Origin: Prorocentrum cordatum
Lineage: Eukaryota > Sar > Dinophyceae > Prorocentrales > Prorocentraceae
Direction: 5' to 3'
NCBI GenBank assembly: GCA_963575745.1
Contig: CAUYUJ010012114.1
Coordinates: 57,303 to 121,302 of the forward strand
Length of the DNA stretch: 64,000 nt
Of this stretch, positions 11,173 through 22,106 are shown one piece after another. Every line of letters starts with the position of its first letter. Position 1 is the first letter of the stretch. The notes below the pieces were generated by a model. The model saw nothing but the letters and a program-made list of their open reading frames with translations. It did not search any database and was not told the DNA's origin. A program made the position numbers and the translations under genes.

Positions 11173-11936
11173 TACTAGCACGTGGGGACACTCCGTTCTC
11201 ACCAGTGCCAGGGTTTTCATAGGAGGCGGGCAATACCCCCACTTTGTGGGGGGGCCGGTTCAAGCTCTACCAAATTTCCAAACGACTCTTCGCCACCACC
11301 CACACCCAGCTTCCCGCCCTATGACGTTCGGACACTTCACTTCGTGGCATGCGGACGACCGTGGCTACTATTCAGGGCCCCGCGGCCGACGACGACGGCG
11401 TGCGCGCGCGAAGAAAAAACGAATGTGTCCCGCATGGTATTATTTGACAGGGATGATGGCCCTGGCAGGTGCGCAACCGTTGTTGCAGAAGTTCGAAAAA
11501 GTTGCTCGCAAAAGCCCGTTTGACAGAAATGTTTAAAAAGTGTTGGGTTTCCTACGAATCCGCAAGAGCGCGCGGGATGAAATTTTGACATTTTTTTGTT
11601 GAAAAACCATTGGTTTTTTGATGTTTTTATGTTAAAATCGCTACGAAAACTAAGGTTTTGGAAGGATTTCGTCTTGCGCGCGCGAATGTCCACTTTACCT
11701 TATTTTTTGCAAGGGATTCTTGAAGTTTGGTTATGTTAGAACAAGAAATGTCCACTTTAGCTTATTTTTTGCAAGGGAAAACCGATCGTAACAAACAACC
11801 GGATCCGGACCAACCCGTTTTGCCTGAGACTTCCTCACGAAAATGATGAAAATGTGGCTGCGGCCTAGGCGCGGCGGGGGGGTCGTGCACCAGGGGCCCC
11901 AACAATAATTATTCTTTAGAAGTAATAATGTTCAAC
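11171..11936 (+). mobile_element. Beta element copy 1
   Basis: A ~765-bp element bounded by (AAC)n on both sides. It starts ATTACTAGCACGTGGGGACA. It has a perfect hairpin CCCCCAC-TTT-GTGGGGG at 11236-11252 and a body repeated nearly identically in beta 2 and beta 6. It ends with the stem-loop at 11901-11932 (ATTATTCTT, TAG loop, AAG-T-AATAAT) before TTCAAC(AAC)n. The internal open frame (113 residues) is shared only by the near-identical copies and shows no domain, so I do not call it a gene. It is best read as a non-autonomous retroposon-like repeat. Confidence 0.8.
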
Positions 11937-11970
11937 AACAACAGCAGCAGCAACAACAACAACAACAACA
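11937..11970. repeat. (AAC)n/(AGC)n tract
   Basis: Short AAC tract with an AGC stretch between beta 1 and alpha 3. Confidence 0.9.
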
Positions 11971-13537
11971 ATCAGTCTAAGGCTGTTCGCTCCTGCCTGT
12001 TCACGTGCAAACCAATATGTATATCCCAAATCCTCGGTACCCGCCCTCGTCGTCTTCGATCGTACCCCCTTGGGGGTGTATCTTCCTTGCCTGCCACGTG
12101 CACGTAGTGCAGCCCCTAAACCAAGGGAAGAGAAGACGGGTGGAAGGGGGAAGGAAAATAATGGAGCACGAAAGAAATTCGCAGGAGGGGAGCAAGGAGC
12201 AAAAAACAAGAGGTATAACAAAACGGGCAGATCGGGTGGGCAGACCCATAGCGGGCAGGTCGGGAAGGCGGGCCCAGGCGACCAGGTCGAGCAGGCGGGT
12301 TGCTGAAGCGTGGGTCCTGCATGAATCGCGAGGAAGTCTCGAGCGATAGCGCGACTCCCAAGTGAATCGTGAGAAAAGCCAAAGCGAGAGCGTGGTTCCT
12401 GAGCGCCAAGGTCGCTCCGTCTGAAAAAACTGTGTGGAAACCCCACGCGAGAGCGCGATTCGTATAGAAATTGTGAGGAGGTCCCGCGCGAGAGCGCGAT
12501 TTGGGAATCCGCCGGCACCCTACGCGGGGCAACCAGGCTGCGAGGATGAGGACTGCAGCTCCCTGTTCCAGTTGCAGCTTCCAGTTTCCACTATTACAGT
12601 CCTGCGTTCTGCTTCCTTACTGCTAACTGTTGCTGAACGCGAGAGGGGGGGGAGCCCAAAACCAGCTTTTTCACCACGCCCACATCGCGTTGTCTGAATT
12701 CCTGGGGGAGGTGGGACAAATAAGAATACATGACACTCGTGCCCCCGAGGCCATAATTCCTAGAACAATGCACCATATCCGCGAACCCAAAGCCATGAAT
12801 CGTCGTAAATCACACGATATTCGCGTCCCCGAAGCCATACCCCCTAGTACATTATATAGTATTCGCGCCCCCGAAGCCATAAACCCTGCTAATTACACAA
12901 TGTTCGCGCGCCCGAGACCAGAAGCCCAAATAAACTACGGAATACTCGCGCCCCCCAACCCAGAAACTGTTTCAAAAATTACTCAATACCCGCGTCCCCA
13001 AGGCCACCAACCCTTGTACATAACACCATGCTTGCGGCCCCGAGGCAACAAACCCTTGCAAATCACGTAATATTCGCGTCCCCGAAGCCATAAACCCTTG
13101 TACATTACGCAATAGTTGAGCCCCAAAGGTCATGAAACCGTAAAGAATAATAATATAACTCGTACATTACGCCATCGTCGCGTCCCCGAAGCCATAAACC
13201 ATCGTAAATTAGACTCGCGCCACCGAAGCCAGAAACCCTAGTAATTTAATATTGGCCCTCGCGTGAAGTCCCGACATTGCTTCACGTCAGCGTCCAGACA
13301 TCCCAACACAGCTCTGGCAAGTCCCATTCTAAGAGCCGGGGGCCGGCAGCATGGGGGCGAAGAAGTATCAGGCGCGAGCCATTGTTGTTGTTGCAAAACG
13401 GGGGCCAGCAAGCCAGTTTGAGTCCCGTGACTTCGATTTTTTGGGTGCGAGCCCTGGGTGAAGCACGTCAACTGAAAAATACAATGGTCACCAGCGGAAG
13501 AGGATCAACCATAATTACTCTTCAGTAGTGAAACTTC
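11971..13537 (+). mobile_element. Alpha element copy 3, enlarged by an internal array
   Basis: Starts ATCAGTCTAAGGCTGTTCGC, has the CTCGGTACCCGCCCTCGTCG block with TACCCCCTTGGGGGT, and diverged 41-bp repeats at about 12300-12510. Unique sequence and a 42-bp array (12735-13255) follow. The GCCATTGTTGTTGTTG block starts near 13378, and the diverged 3' end ATAATTACTCTTCAG precedes (AAC)n. At about 1.57 kb it is longer than the other alpha copies because of the 42-bp array. Confidence 0.7.
12735..13255. repeat. 42-bp minisatellite inside alpha 3
   Basis: CCCGAAGCCATAAACCC-type units with an ATTCGCG end recur at 12744, 12786, 12828 and 12870 (exact 42-bp steps), then with small indels to about 13255. 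This array is absent from the other alpha copies. Confidence 0.88.
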
Positions 13538-13646
13538 AACAACAACAACAACAACAACAACAACAACGACGAAGACGTCGAAGAAGACGACAATAACAAT
13601 AACAGCAACAACCATAACAACAATGATAACAACAATAACAACAACA

Positions 13647-13797
13647 ATACATTTAGGACTGTTCGCTTCTATCAACGCACGTGCCCATCAATACGTATAT
13701 ACCAAGCTCTCGGTGCCCGCCCTCGTCGTCTTCGACAGTACACCCTTGGGGGTATATCTTCCTTACCTGCCACGCGCACGTAGTGCAGCTTTTAGCC
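13647..13797 (+). mobile_element. Alpha 4, 5' fragment only
   Basis: Contains the alpha start (ATACATTTAGGACTGTTCGC) and the CTCGGTGCCCGCCCTCGTCG block up to GTAGTGCAGC, then stops at a short interrupted AAC run. The rest of the element is missing. The preceding 13538-13646 is an interrupted AAC/GAC/GAA tract. Confidence 0.72.
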
Positions 13798-13822
13798 AGC
13801 AACACCAACACAAACAACAACA

Positions 13823-14566
13823 ATATGTTTAAGACTGATCGCTCTTACCTGCTAGCGTGCCATTAAAAACGTACATCCCAGACCCTCGACATCCCCCTTC
13901 TTCGTCTTCGACCGTACCCCCTCGGGAGTATATCTTTCTCACCTGCAACGTGTATTTCCTGCAGCCCCTGCGGCAGGGGAAGAGAGGACAGATCGAAGGA
14001 AGGGACAAGGTGGAGGGAGGAGGATCAAGCACGAGAGAGACTAGCAGGGATGGGGCTATGAGCTGAAAAAACATGGCAGAACCAGACGGGCAGATCGGGC
14101 GGGTAGACCCTACCAGGCGGGTCGGGAAGAAGGGCCCAGGCGGCCAGGTCGAGCAGGCGAGTTGCTGAAGCGTGCGTCCTGCATAAACCGCGAGGAAGTC
14201 TCGGACGACAGCTCGATCCCCAAATCAATCGTGAGGAAATTCGCAGCGAGAGCGTGACTCCTGAATGTCGAAAGCGCGGCGTCTGAATAAATTGCGAGGA
14301 GGTCCCACGCGAGAGCGCACTTTCTGCATACAGTGTGAACTAGTCCCGCTCGATAACGCGATTTGGGAATACAATGTGCGGAACTATCGGGCGGGAGCCG
14401 TTGTTGTTGTAGTTCGGGGGCCAGGGGCAAAGTTTGAGCAAGAAGACTTCTACTGATATGTAACAACAAAAAATGCAAGCCCCGGGAAGGCAATTCAATT
14501 GAAAAAAAAATGTGTTACAAGAAAGGGGTTCAACAATCGTTACTTTTCAGATGATAAAATTCAGCC
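13823..14566 (+). mobile_element. Alpha element copy 5
   Basis: Start ATATGTTTAAGACTGATCGC, then the CTCGACATCCCCCTTCTTCG block with TACCCCCTCGGGAGTA, diverged 41-bp repeats, GCCGTTGTTGTTGTAG near 14396, and the most diverged 3' end of the set (AACAATCGTTACTTTTCAG) before a tract of AAC and AAG. About 0.74 kb. Confidence 0.72.
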
Positions 14567-14617
14567 ACAACAACAACAAGAACAACAACAAGAAGAAGAA
14601 GAACAACAACAACAACA

Positions 14618-15379
14618 ATCATTTAAGACTGGGGACACTCCGTTCTCACCAGTGCCAGGGTTTTCATAGGAGGCGGGCAATACCCCCACTTTGTGGGGGG
14701 GCCGGTTCAAGCTCTACCAAATTTCCAAACGACTCTTCGCCACCACCCACACCCAGCTTCCCGCCCTATGACGTTCGGACACTTCACTTCGTGGCATGCG
14801 GACGACCGTGGCTACTATTCAGGGCCCCGCGGCCGACGACGACGGCGTGCGCGCGCGAAGAAAAAACGAATGTGTCCCGCATGGTATTATTTGACAGGGA
14901 TGATGGCCCTGGCAGGTGCGCAACCGTTGTTGCAGAAGTTCGAAAAAGTTGCTCGCAAAAGCCCGTTTGACAGAAATGTTTAAAAAGTGTTGGGTTTCCT
15001 ACGAATCCGCAAGAGCGCGCGGGATGAAATTTCGACAATTTTGTTTGAAAAACCATTGGTTTTTTGATGTTTTTATGTTAAAATCGCTACGAAAACTAAG
15101 GTTTTGGAAGGATTTCGTCTTGCGCGCGCGAATGTCCACTTTACCTTATTTTTTGCAAGGGATTCTTGAAGTTTGGATATGTTAGAACAAGAAATTTCAT
15201 GTTATAGTGTTTTTTGCAAGGGAAAGCGGGGGACAACAAAACAACCGGATCTGGACCACATCGTTTTGCCTGAGGCTTCCTCACGAAAATTATGAAAATG
15301 AGGCTGCGGCCTAGGCGCGGCGGGGGGGTCGTGCACCAGGGGTCCCAACAATAATTATTCTTTAGAAGTAATAATGTTC

Positions 15380-15381
<2 letters not shown>
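14618..15381 (+). mobile_element. Beta element copy 2 with an alpha-like 5' tip
   Basis: The first bases after (AAC)n are ATCATTTAAGACT, which is the alpha start. From GGGGACACTCCGTTCTCACC onward the sequence is beta and almost identical to beta 1. The 3' stem-loop and (AAC)n tail are intact. Confidence 0.78.
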
Positions 15382-15454
<73 letters not shown>

Positions 15455-15861
15455 TGTAGCAACAGCAACAGCAACAACAAAGGCGACTACTACAACAACA
15501 ACGACAACAACGACAACAACAACAACGGAAAGGCGTGCACTCCGGCCCCGGTCAAGGCCAGAGCCTCCGGTGTCACTCCGCCGGTGGACGGGCGCACACT
15601 CCGGCCCCGTGGGTCTGTTGGCCTGAGACGCTGTGCGACGACGACTTCTGCAGCCCTGCGCGAGGCCATCTGCGGCGGTTTCGCGCCGCGGTGGGCAAAC
15701 GTACACTCTGGCCCTGTATGCCCCGTCATCTGTGCTGTTCCCTCCATAGAGAACGCTCCCCGTGCGCTACCCCCTTCTCCGGCCCCGTGTGCAGCTAAAA
15801 CACCCTCAGGGACCCTCACGACGACGACGGCGGCGGCGGCGACGACGACGACGACGACGGG
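15377..15861. repeat. AAC/AGC tract, then degenerate GGCCCCGTG repeats and a (CGA)n block
   Basis: AAC and AGC trinucleotides run to about 15530. From 15540 to 15790 the phrase CACTCCGGCCCCG(TG) recurs several times at about 60-70 bp spacing. A (CGA)n/(CGG)n block at 15820-15860 joins the decamer array. No gene. Confidence 0.7.
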
Positions 15862-18180
15862 GATCCTGAGGAGTCCTCGGGAGCCCTGAGGAGTCCTGAG
15901 GTGTCCTTATGAATCCTTGGGGGCCCTGAAGAATTCTAAGGTATCCCAAGGAACCCTGAGCAGGCCCGCGAGATCCTGAGCAACCCTGGCGAGATCCTGA
16001 GTAATGCTTGGGGAATCCAGAAGATTTCTGTGAGGTCTTGAGGAATTCGGGGCGTTCGGAAAGAATCCTGAGGAATCCTGATGGATCCTGACGAATCCTG
16101 AGGAGTCCTGATGAGAGGAAGCCTAGGGGATCCTGAGGAGTCCTTGTGTGTCCAGCGGATTCCTGTGCAATTTTGAAGAATGCTAAGGGGTCATGAGAAA
16201 TCCTGAAGGTTTGAATGGTGCCCTGAGGGGATCCTGAGGAATCCTGTAGGATCGTAAGGAGCCTTCAGGCATCCTGAAGAACCTTTGAGGCGGATCCTGC
16301 AGCATCAGTGTGGATCCGGAGGAGGAAACCATCGGACTCTTTGGAGGGGGGGGGTCCTGGTGAACCCTGAGGACTCCTTGGGGGTCCTGAGGAATCCTGA
16401 CGCGTCCTGAGGAGTCCTCGGGGGTCCTGAAGAATTCTAAGATACCCGGAGGAATCCCGAACAGCCCATCGGGATCCTGAGAAACCCTGGGGAGATCCTG
16501 AAGAACCCTTGGGGGTCCCACGGGTTCATGTGGGATCCTGAAGATTCCTGGGGACTCCGGAGGAATCCTGAGGAATCTGGAATGGTCCACTGGAATCCTA
16601 GCGAATCCGAAGGCGTCCTGATGAAAGCCCAGAGGAAGCCTAGGGGATCCTGAGGAATCCTTATGGTTCCTGGGGATTCCTGGGGGATCCTGAAGAATGC
16701 GGAACTGCCCTGAAGAATCCTGAAGGGCACTCTGAGGGGATCCGGAAGAATCCTTAGGGCTCCTTGGAAGTCTTCAAGCATCCTGGGGAACCTTGGGGGA
16801 TCCTAAGGAATCATCGTGGACCCTGAAGGGAATTCCATCCAACTCATTTGGAAGGGGGGGTCCTGAGGAATCCTGAAGAGTCCTCTGAAATCTTGAGGAG
16901 TCCTGAGGTGTCCTGAGGAATCTTGACGAGTCCAAAGGGACCCTGATGAGCCCAGAAGAAGCCTAGTGGATCCTGGGGAATCCTAGTGTGTCCTGAGTGT
17001 TTGTGAAGAGCCCAGCGGAATCCTGAGAAACCCGAGGGAGATCCTGAAAAAATGTTCGGGATCCCAAGGGTTCATGTGGGATGCTGAGGAAACCTGGGGC
17101 CTCGGGAGGAATCCTGAAGGATCCTGAAGAATCCTGACGAGTCCTGAGTCCTGATGAGTCCAGAGGAAACCTTGGGGATCCGGATGAATCCTGTGGAACC
17201 CTAAGGAATCCTGAGGGGCACCCAGAAGGGATCCTGAGGAATCCTTGGAAAACCGAAGGAGGCCTTCAGCATCCTGAGGAATATTGGGGGATCCTGAAGA
17301 ATCGTTGTGGATCATGAGGAAGAATCCATCGGACTCATGTGTAGGGGGAGGGTCCTGGGGAGTCCTGAGGAGTCCTGAGGAGACCTGAGGTGTCCTGAGG
17401 AATCTTTGGGGATTCTGAAGAATTCGATGATATCATGAAGAATCTTGAGGGGCCCAACGGAATCCTGAGAACCCCATGGGGAAATCCAGAAGAATCCTTG
17501 GGGATCCCCCGGATTCCTGCGGGATCCTCAGGAACCCTTGGGACTCGGGAGGACTCCTGAGCAATCCTGAAGGGTCCTGAAGAATCCTGACGAATCCGAA
17601 GGAATCCTGACGTGTCCAGAAAAAGCGCGGGGGATCCTGAGGAATCTTTGTGGGTCCTGAGAGATCCGTGGAAATCCTGAAGACTGCTAAGGAATCCTAA
17701 GGAATCCTGAGGGGCACCCAGAGGGGATCCTGAGGAACCATGGGGAATCCCAAGGAGTCAGTAAGCGCCCTGGGGATACATGATGGATCCTGAGGAATCC
17801 TGACTGGGGATACATGATGGATCCTGAGGAATCCTGAAGTGTCCTGAGGAATCCTTGGGGGCCCTGAAGACTTGAAGATATCCTGGATAATCCTGGGGAC
17901 CCAACGGAATCCTGATAACCCCATGGGGAGATCCTGAAGAATCATTTGAGATCCCAATAACCCCAATAATTCCTGGGGGATCCTGAGGAATCCTGGGGAC
18001 TCCGGACAGAGCCTGACGAATCCTGGAGGACCCGAGGAATCCTCGGGAGTCCCGCGGGATGGTTCCTGAGGAATCCCGAGGAATCCTGGGGGGTCCTAAG
18101 GAATCCTTGGAGACCCCAGGGAGGACGGATGGGTCCTCAGGAATTCCGAAAAATCCGGAGGGATTCGCGGAAATCCTGGG
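15862..18180. repeat. GGAATCCTGA decamer array with ~0.5-kb higher-order units
   Basis: About 2.3 kb of a degenerate 10-bp unit near GGAATCCTGA. Landmarks with a CCATCGGACTC or CCATCCAACTC phrase followed by a G-run recur near 16328, 16845 and 17325, giving a larger unit of roughly 480-515 bp. Minus-strand Pro/Ser/Asp open frames follow from the repeat. Confidence 0.9.
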
Positions 18181-18413
18181 GAAACCTCTGGAAACGCGCC
18201 AGGAATGCCGACCCCTTCTCCGGCCCCGTGGGGCACCTTGCGCAGCCGCCACAGTGCGAACCCCTTCTCAGGCCCCGTGGGGCACGCCCTCGGTTGCTGG
18301 AGCTTTGCTTACCCTTAAGGATAAGCGCTTGAGTTTTGAGAGAAGAAGAAAATCTAAACAACAAGCCGGGGCCGGCGTCAACGCCTTACCGAACAACAAC
18401 AACAACAACAACA
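18181..18413. other. Junction with two GGCCCCGTGGGGCAC copies
   Basis: Unique sequence holding CCCCTTCTCCGGCCCCGTGG at about 18210 and a near copy at about 18260. They match the repeats on the far side of the decamer array (15540-15790), so the array appears to sit inside a GGCCCCGTG-containing element. It ends in a short AAC tract (18393-18413). Confidence 0.6.
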
Positions 18414-19387
18414 ATCATTTTACCCGAACGCTCAGTGTTCTCCCCAGTGCCAGGGTTTTCATGCGACGCCAGCCAATACCCCCACTTCGTGGGGGGGCAA
18501 TGCAAGCTCTACCAAACATCCACACGACTCTCGGGAACCACCCACACCCAGCTTCCCGCCCTATGACGTCAGGACACTTCACTTCGTGGCGCGCGGACGA
18601 TCGTGGATACTACACTGGCGTGGAGTACACACCCGCAGAGGTTAATCACTTGTTTGGGCCCCGCATGTGCCCCGCATCGTGCATTTGTTGCGCATGATAT
18701 GAGAGCAAGACAGAGAGAGAGAGAGAGCAAGACAGAGAGACAGAGAGAGCAAAGACAGAGAGCCAGAGGAGAGCTACGGTGCGATTCGTGTGATTTTATG
18801 ATGCGCGGTGCTAAAATTCTTAAAAACCCAATGATTTTTGGAGATTTCGGCGTGCGCGCGCGAAGAAAAAACGAATGTGTCCCGCATGGTATTATTTGAC
18901 AGGGATGATGGCCCTGGCAGGTGCGCAACCGTTGTCGCAGAAGTTCGAAAAAGTTGCTCGCAAAAGCCCGTTTGACAGAATTGTTTAAAAAGTGTTGGTT
19001 TTCCTACGAATCCGCAAGAGCGCGCGGAAGAACATTTTGACAATTTTTTCTTAAAAAACCATTGGGTTTTTGATGTTTTTATGTTAAAATCGTTACGAAA
19101 CCTAAGGTTTTGGAAGGATTTCGTCTTGCGCGCACGAATGTCCACTTTACCTTATTTTTTGCAAGGGATTCTTGCAATTTGATCAAGTAAGAACAAGAAT
19201 TTTCATTTTATAGTGTTTTTTGCAAGGGAAAACGGAGTACAACAAAACAACCGGATCCGGTAATAATTCACTTTTCTGAAGCCTTCGCTAAAAAATGATG
19301 AAAATGTAGCTGCGGCCTAGGTTTTGGAGGGGGGTCGCGCACCAGGGGCCCCAACAATAATTATTCTTTAGAAGTAATAATGTTCAA
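18414..19387 (+). mobile_element. Beta element copy 3 (long form)
   Basis: Starts ATCATTTTACCCGAACGCTC, keeps the CCCCCAC-TTC-GTGGGGG hairpin with a changed loop base, and carries a segment absent from beta 1, 2 and 6 (about 18615-18860). That segment includes an (AGAG)n-rich patch at 18712-18765 and GATGCGCGGTGCTAAAATTC. The 3' half and terminal stem-loop match the other copies. Confidence 0.78.
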
Positions 19388-19392
19388 CAACA

Positions 19393-19462
<70 letters not shown>

Positions 19463-19560
19463 AAACGAGAACGACAACGACAATATCACCAACAACAACA
19501 GCACAAGCCGCAACAACAACAACAACAACAACCACCACCACCACCACCACCACCACCACC

Positions 19561-19609
<49 letters not shown>

Positions 19610-19715
19610 CCACAACAACAACAACAACAACCATAAGAACGACCTTAGCATCAATAACAACAACGACGACTACAACAACAGTGGCAGCAGCAACAACAAC
19701 CACAAAGAAATAGCC
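19381..19715. repeat. Compound (GAC)n/(AAC)n/(CCA)n tract
   Basis: About 335 bp of trinucleotides. A GAC block (about 19393-19432) passes into GACAAC hexamers, then AAC with a (CCA)n block at about 19530-19560. Confidence 0.92.
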
Positions 19716-19801
19716 TGGCGAAGGACCCAACCATGTGCAGTTGTGAATACCGCAATTGTGAATACCATCTTCGCCCGCGCTCCCTATGTGGCCACGGCTT
19801 C

Positions 19802-19993
19802 CCGCCGGAGCCCGACATGCTCAGGGACACGTTCGTGGCCGTCTTCGCGGGCGCCGACGACGACAAGGACGGCGTCCCTCTCACCGAGGAGCAGAAGCAG
19901 GAGAGGGCCTTGAGAGCCATGAGGGAGGAGGTGGCGTTGCACGTCGACAAGGCGGAGTACGACGCCCAGGCGCGGTTGTTGAAGCAGCACAAC
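19802..19993 (+). CDS. Coding-like fragment, unknown protein
   Basis: One frame reads as about 60 residues of ordinary hydrophilic, helix-prone protein. It includes DMLRDTFVAVFAGADDDKDG, then VPLTEEQKQERALRAMREEV and DKAEYDAQARLLKQH, with no low-complexity bias. It is flanked on both sides by pieces of the 89-bp repeat (CTCCCTATGTGGCCACG before, CTATGGGGCCACGATCCTCG after), so it looks like an exon piece caught in, or ancestral to, the repeat. The open frame formally spans 19733-20281, but beyond 19995 it only translates the minisatellite. No family recognised. It could be an exon with missing partners or a dead fragment. Confidence 0.4.
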
Positions 19994-19997
19994 TATG

Positions 19998-20960
19998 GGG
20001 CCACGATCCTCGTGAGGATGTGCCGCAGTGGCCCGGGGCCGCCATGCGAACCCTGCCACTGGCGCCTTCGGTGGAGCTCCCTATGGGGCCACGATCCTCG
20101 TGAGGGGTGTGCCGAAATGGCCCGAGGCCGCCATGCGAACCCTGCCACTGGCGCCTTCGGTGGAGCTCCCTATGGGGCCACGATCCTCGTGAGGGGTGTG
20201 CCGAAATGGCCCGAGGCCGCCATGCGAACCCTGCCACTGGCGCCTTCGGTGGAGCTCCCTATGGGGCCACGATCCTCGTGAGGGGTGTGCCGAAATGGCC
20301 CGAGGCCGCCATGCGAACCCTGCCACTGGCGCCTTCGGTGGAGCTCCCTATGGGGCCACGATCCTCGTGAGGGGTGTGCCGAAATGGCCCGAGGCCGCCA
20401 TGCGAACCCTGCCACTGGGGGCCTTCGGTGGAGCTCCCTATGGGGCCACGATCCTCGTGAGGGGTGTGCCGAAATGGCCCGAGGCCGCCATGCGAACCCT
20501 GCCACTGGCGCCTTCGGTGGAGCTCCCTATGGGGCCACGATCCTCGTGAGGGGTGTGCCGAAATGGCCCGTGGCCGCCATGCGAACCCTGCCACTGGCGC
20601 CTTCGGTGGAGCTCCCTTATGGGGCCACGATCCTCGTGAGGGGTGTGCCGAAATGGCCCGAGGCCGCCGTGCGAACGCTGCCACTGGGGCCTTCGGTGGA
20701 GCTCCCTATGGGGCCACGATCCTCGTGAGGGGTGTGCCGAAATGGCCCGAGGCCGCCATGCGAACCCTGCCACTGGCGCCTTCGGTGGAGCTCCCTATGG
20801 GGCCACGATCCTCGTGAGGGGTGTGCCGAAATGGCCCGAGGCCGCCGTGCGAACGCTGCCACTGGGGCCTTCGGTGGGCTCCTCGTGAGGGGTGTGCCGA
20901 AATGGCCCGAGCCGCCATGCGAACGCTGTGGCGCCTTCGGTGGAGACCCCCTATGGGGCC
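19998..20960. repeat. 89-bp minisatellite of the C element
   Basis: About ten units containing CTATGGGGCCACGATCCTCG and GTGTGCCGAAATGGCCCGAG at an 89-bp step (for example ATG of the same phrase at 20107, 20196 and 20285). The period is not a multiple of three, so all frames rotate and stay open. Identity between units is high. Confidence 0.95.
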
Positions 20961-21091
20961 ACGAAGCGCTGTACTGGGTGGGTGAAACGCAGGGAGGAGG
21001 GAGGAGGAGGGGGAGGAGGAGAGGAGAGGAGGAGGAGAACGCGGGGCGACGTCTCTTCAAAACGAGGACCCAACACCACAGGATGGTTGGG

Positions 21092-21128
<37 letters not shown>

Positions 21129-21130
<2 letters not shown>

Positions 21131-22033
21131 CACTTTACCCGAACGCTCAGTGTTCTCACCAGTGCCAGGGTTTTCATGCGACGCCAGCCAATACCCCCAC
21201 TTTGTGGGGGGGCAGTGCAAGCTCTACCAAATATCCACACGACTCTTCGCCACCACCCACACCCAGCTTCCCGCCCTATGACGTTCGGACACTTCACTTC
21301 GTGGCCTGCGGACGACCGTGGCTACTACACTGGCGTGGAGTACACACCCACAGAAGTTGTTAGGACAGCGCGCGCGGGTGGAAATTTTGAAAAGTCGTGC
21401 AGCTGTTTTTCGAGGACCTACGGTGCGATTCGTGTGATTTTATGATGCGCGGTGCTAAAATTCTTAAGAACCCAATGGTTTTTGGAGATTTCGGCGTGCG
21501 CGCGCGAAGAAAAAACGAATGTGTCCCGCATGGTATTATTTGACAGGGATGATGGCCCTGGCAGGTGCGCAACCGTTGTCGCAGAAGTTCGAAAAAGTTG
21601 CTCGCAAAAGCCCGTTTGACAGAAATGTTTAAAAAGTGTTGGGTTTCCTACGAATCCGCAAGAGCGCGCGGGATGAGATTTTGACATTTTTTTGTTGAAA
21701 AACCATTGGTTTTTTGATGTTTTTATGTTAAAATCGCTGCCGAACACTAAGCTTTTGGAAGGATTTCGTCTTGCGCGCGCGAATGTCCACTTTACCTTAT
21801 TTTTTGCAAGGGATTCTTGAAATTTGATTATATTAGAACAAGAAATGTCATTTTATAGTGTTTTTTGCAAGGGAAAACGGATTACAACAAAACAACCGGA
21901 TCTTGATACACATCGTTTACCTGAGGCTTCCTCACGAAAATGATGAAAATGTAGCTGCGGCCTAGGCGGCGCAGGGGGGGCGTGCACCAGGGGGCCCAAC
22001 AATAATTATTCTTTAGAATTAATAATAATGTTC

Positions 22034-22036
<3 letters not shown>
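21129..22036 (+). mobile_element. Beta element copy 4 (long form)
   Basis: Starts ATCACTTTACCCGAACGCTC, shares the internal GATGCGCGGTGCTAAAATTC segment with beta 3, and has the usual 3' half. The stem-loop region carries an extra AATA in the 3' arm (TTAGAATTAATAATAATG). (AAC)n tracts flank it (21091-21128 and 22037-22106). Confidence 0.78.
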
Positions 22037-22098
<62 letters not shown>

Positions 22099-22106
22099 AC
22101 AACAAC

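Larger units (their letters stand above)
19716..21090 (-). mobile_element. C element copy 1 (reverse relative to copy 2)
   Basis: Compared with 45625-46975, the reverse complement of this segment has the same order. First comes an end motif near 21060-21090 (ACGAGGACCCAAC...GGATGGTTGGG), then a purine/pyrimidine tract, the ~89-bp minisatellite, and the far end ATTCACAACTGCACATGGTT...CCTTCGCCAGGCTATTT at 19716-19760. It lies between AAC tracts in the beta chain. Unlike copy 2, it carries about 190 bp of coding-like sequence. The transposition mechanism is unknown. Confidence 0.72.

Noticed and set aside
11171-11270. RNA polymerase III A/B boxes in beta (TAGCACGTGGG, GGTTCAAGCTC)
   Set aside because: The A-box-like start is absent from beta 3 and 4, spacing is about 80 bp, and the B-box-like string is not kept in those copies.
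19733-20281. Full 182-residue ORF as one gene
   Set aside because: Only about 60 residues are protein-like. The rest translates the 89-bp repeat, so only the fragment is annotated.
19998-20960. CRISPR-like array of regularly spaced repeats
   Set aside because: The 89-bp unit repeats as a whole with no unique spacers. It is a eukaryotic-style minisatellite.
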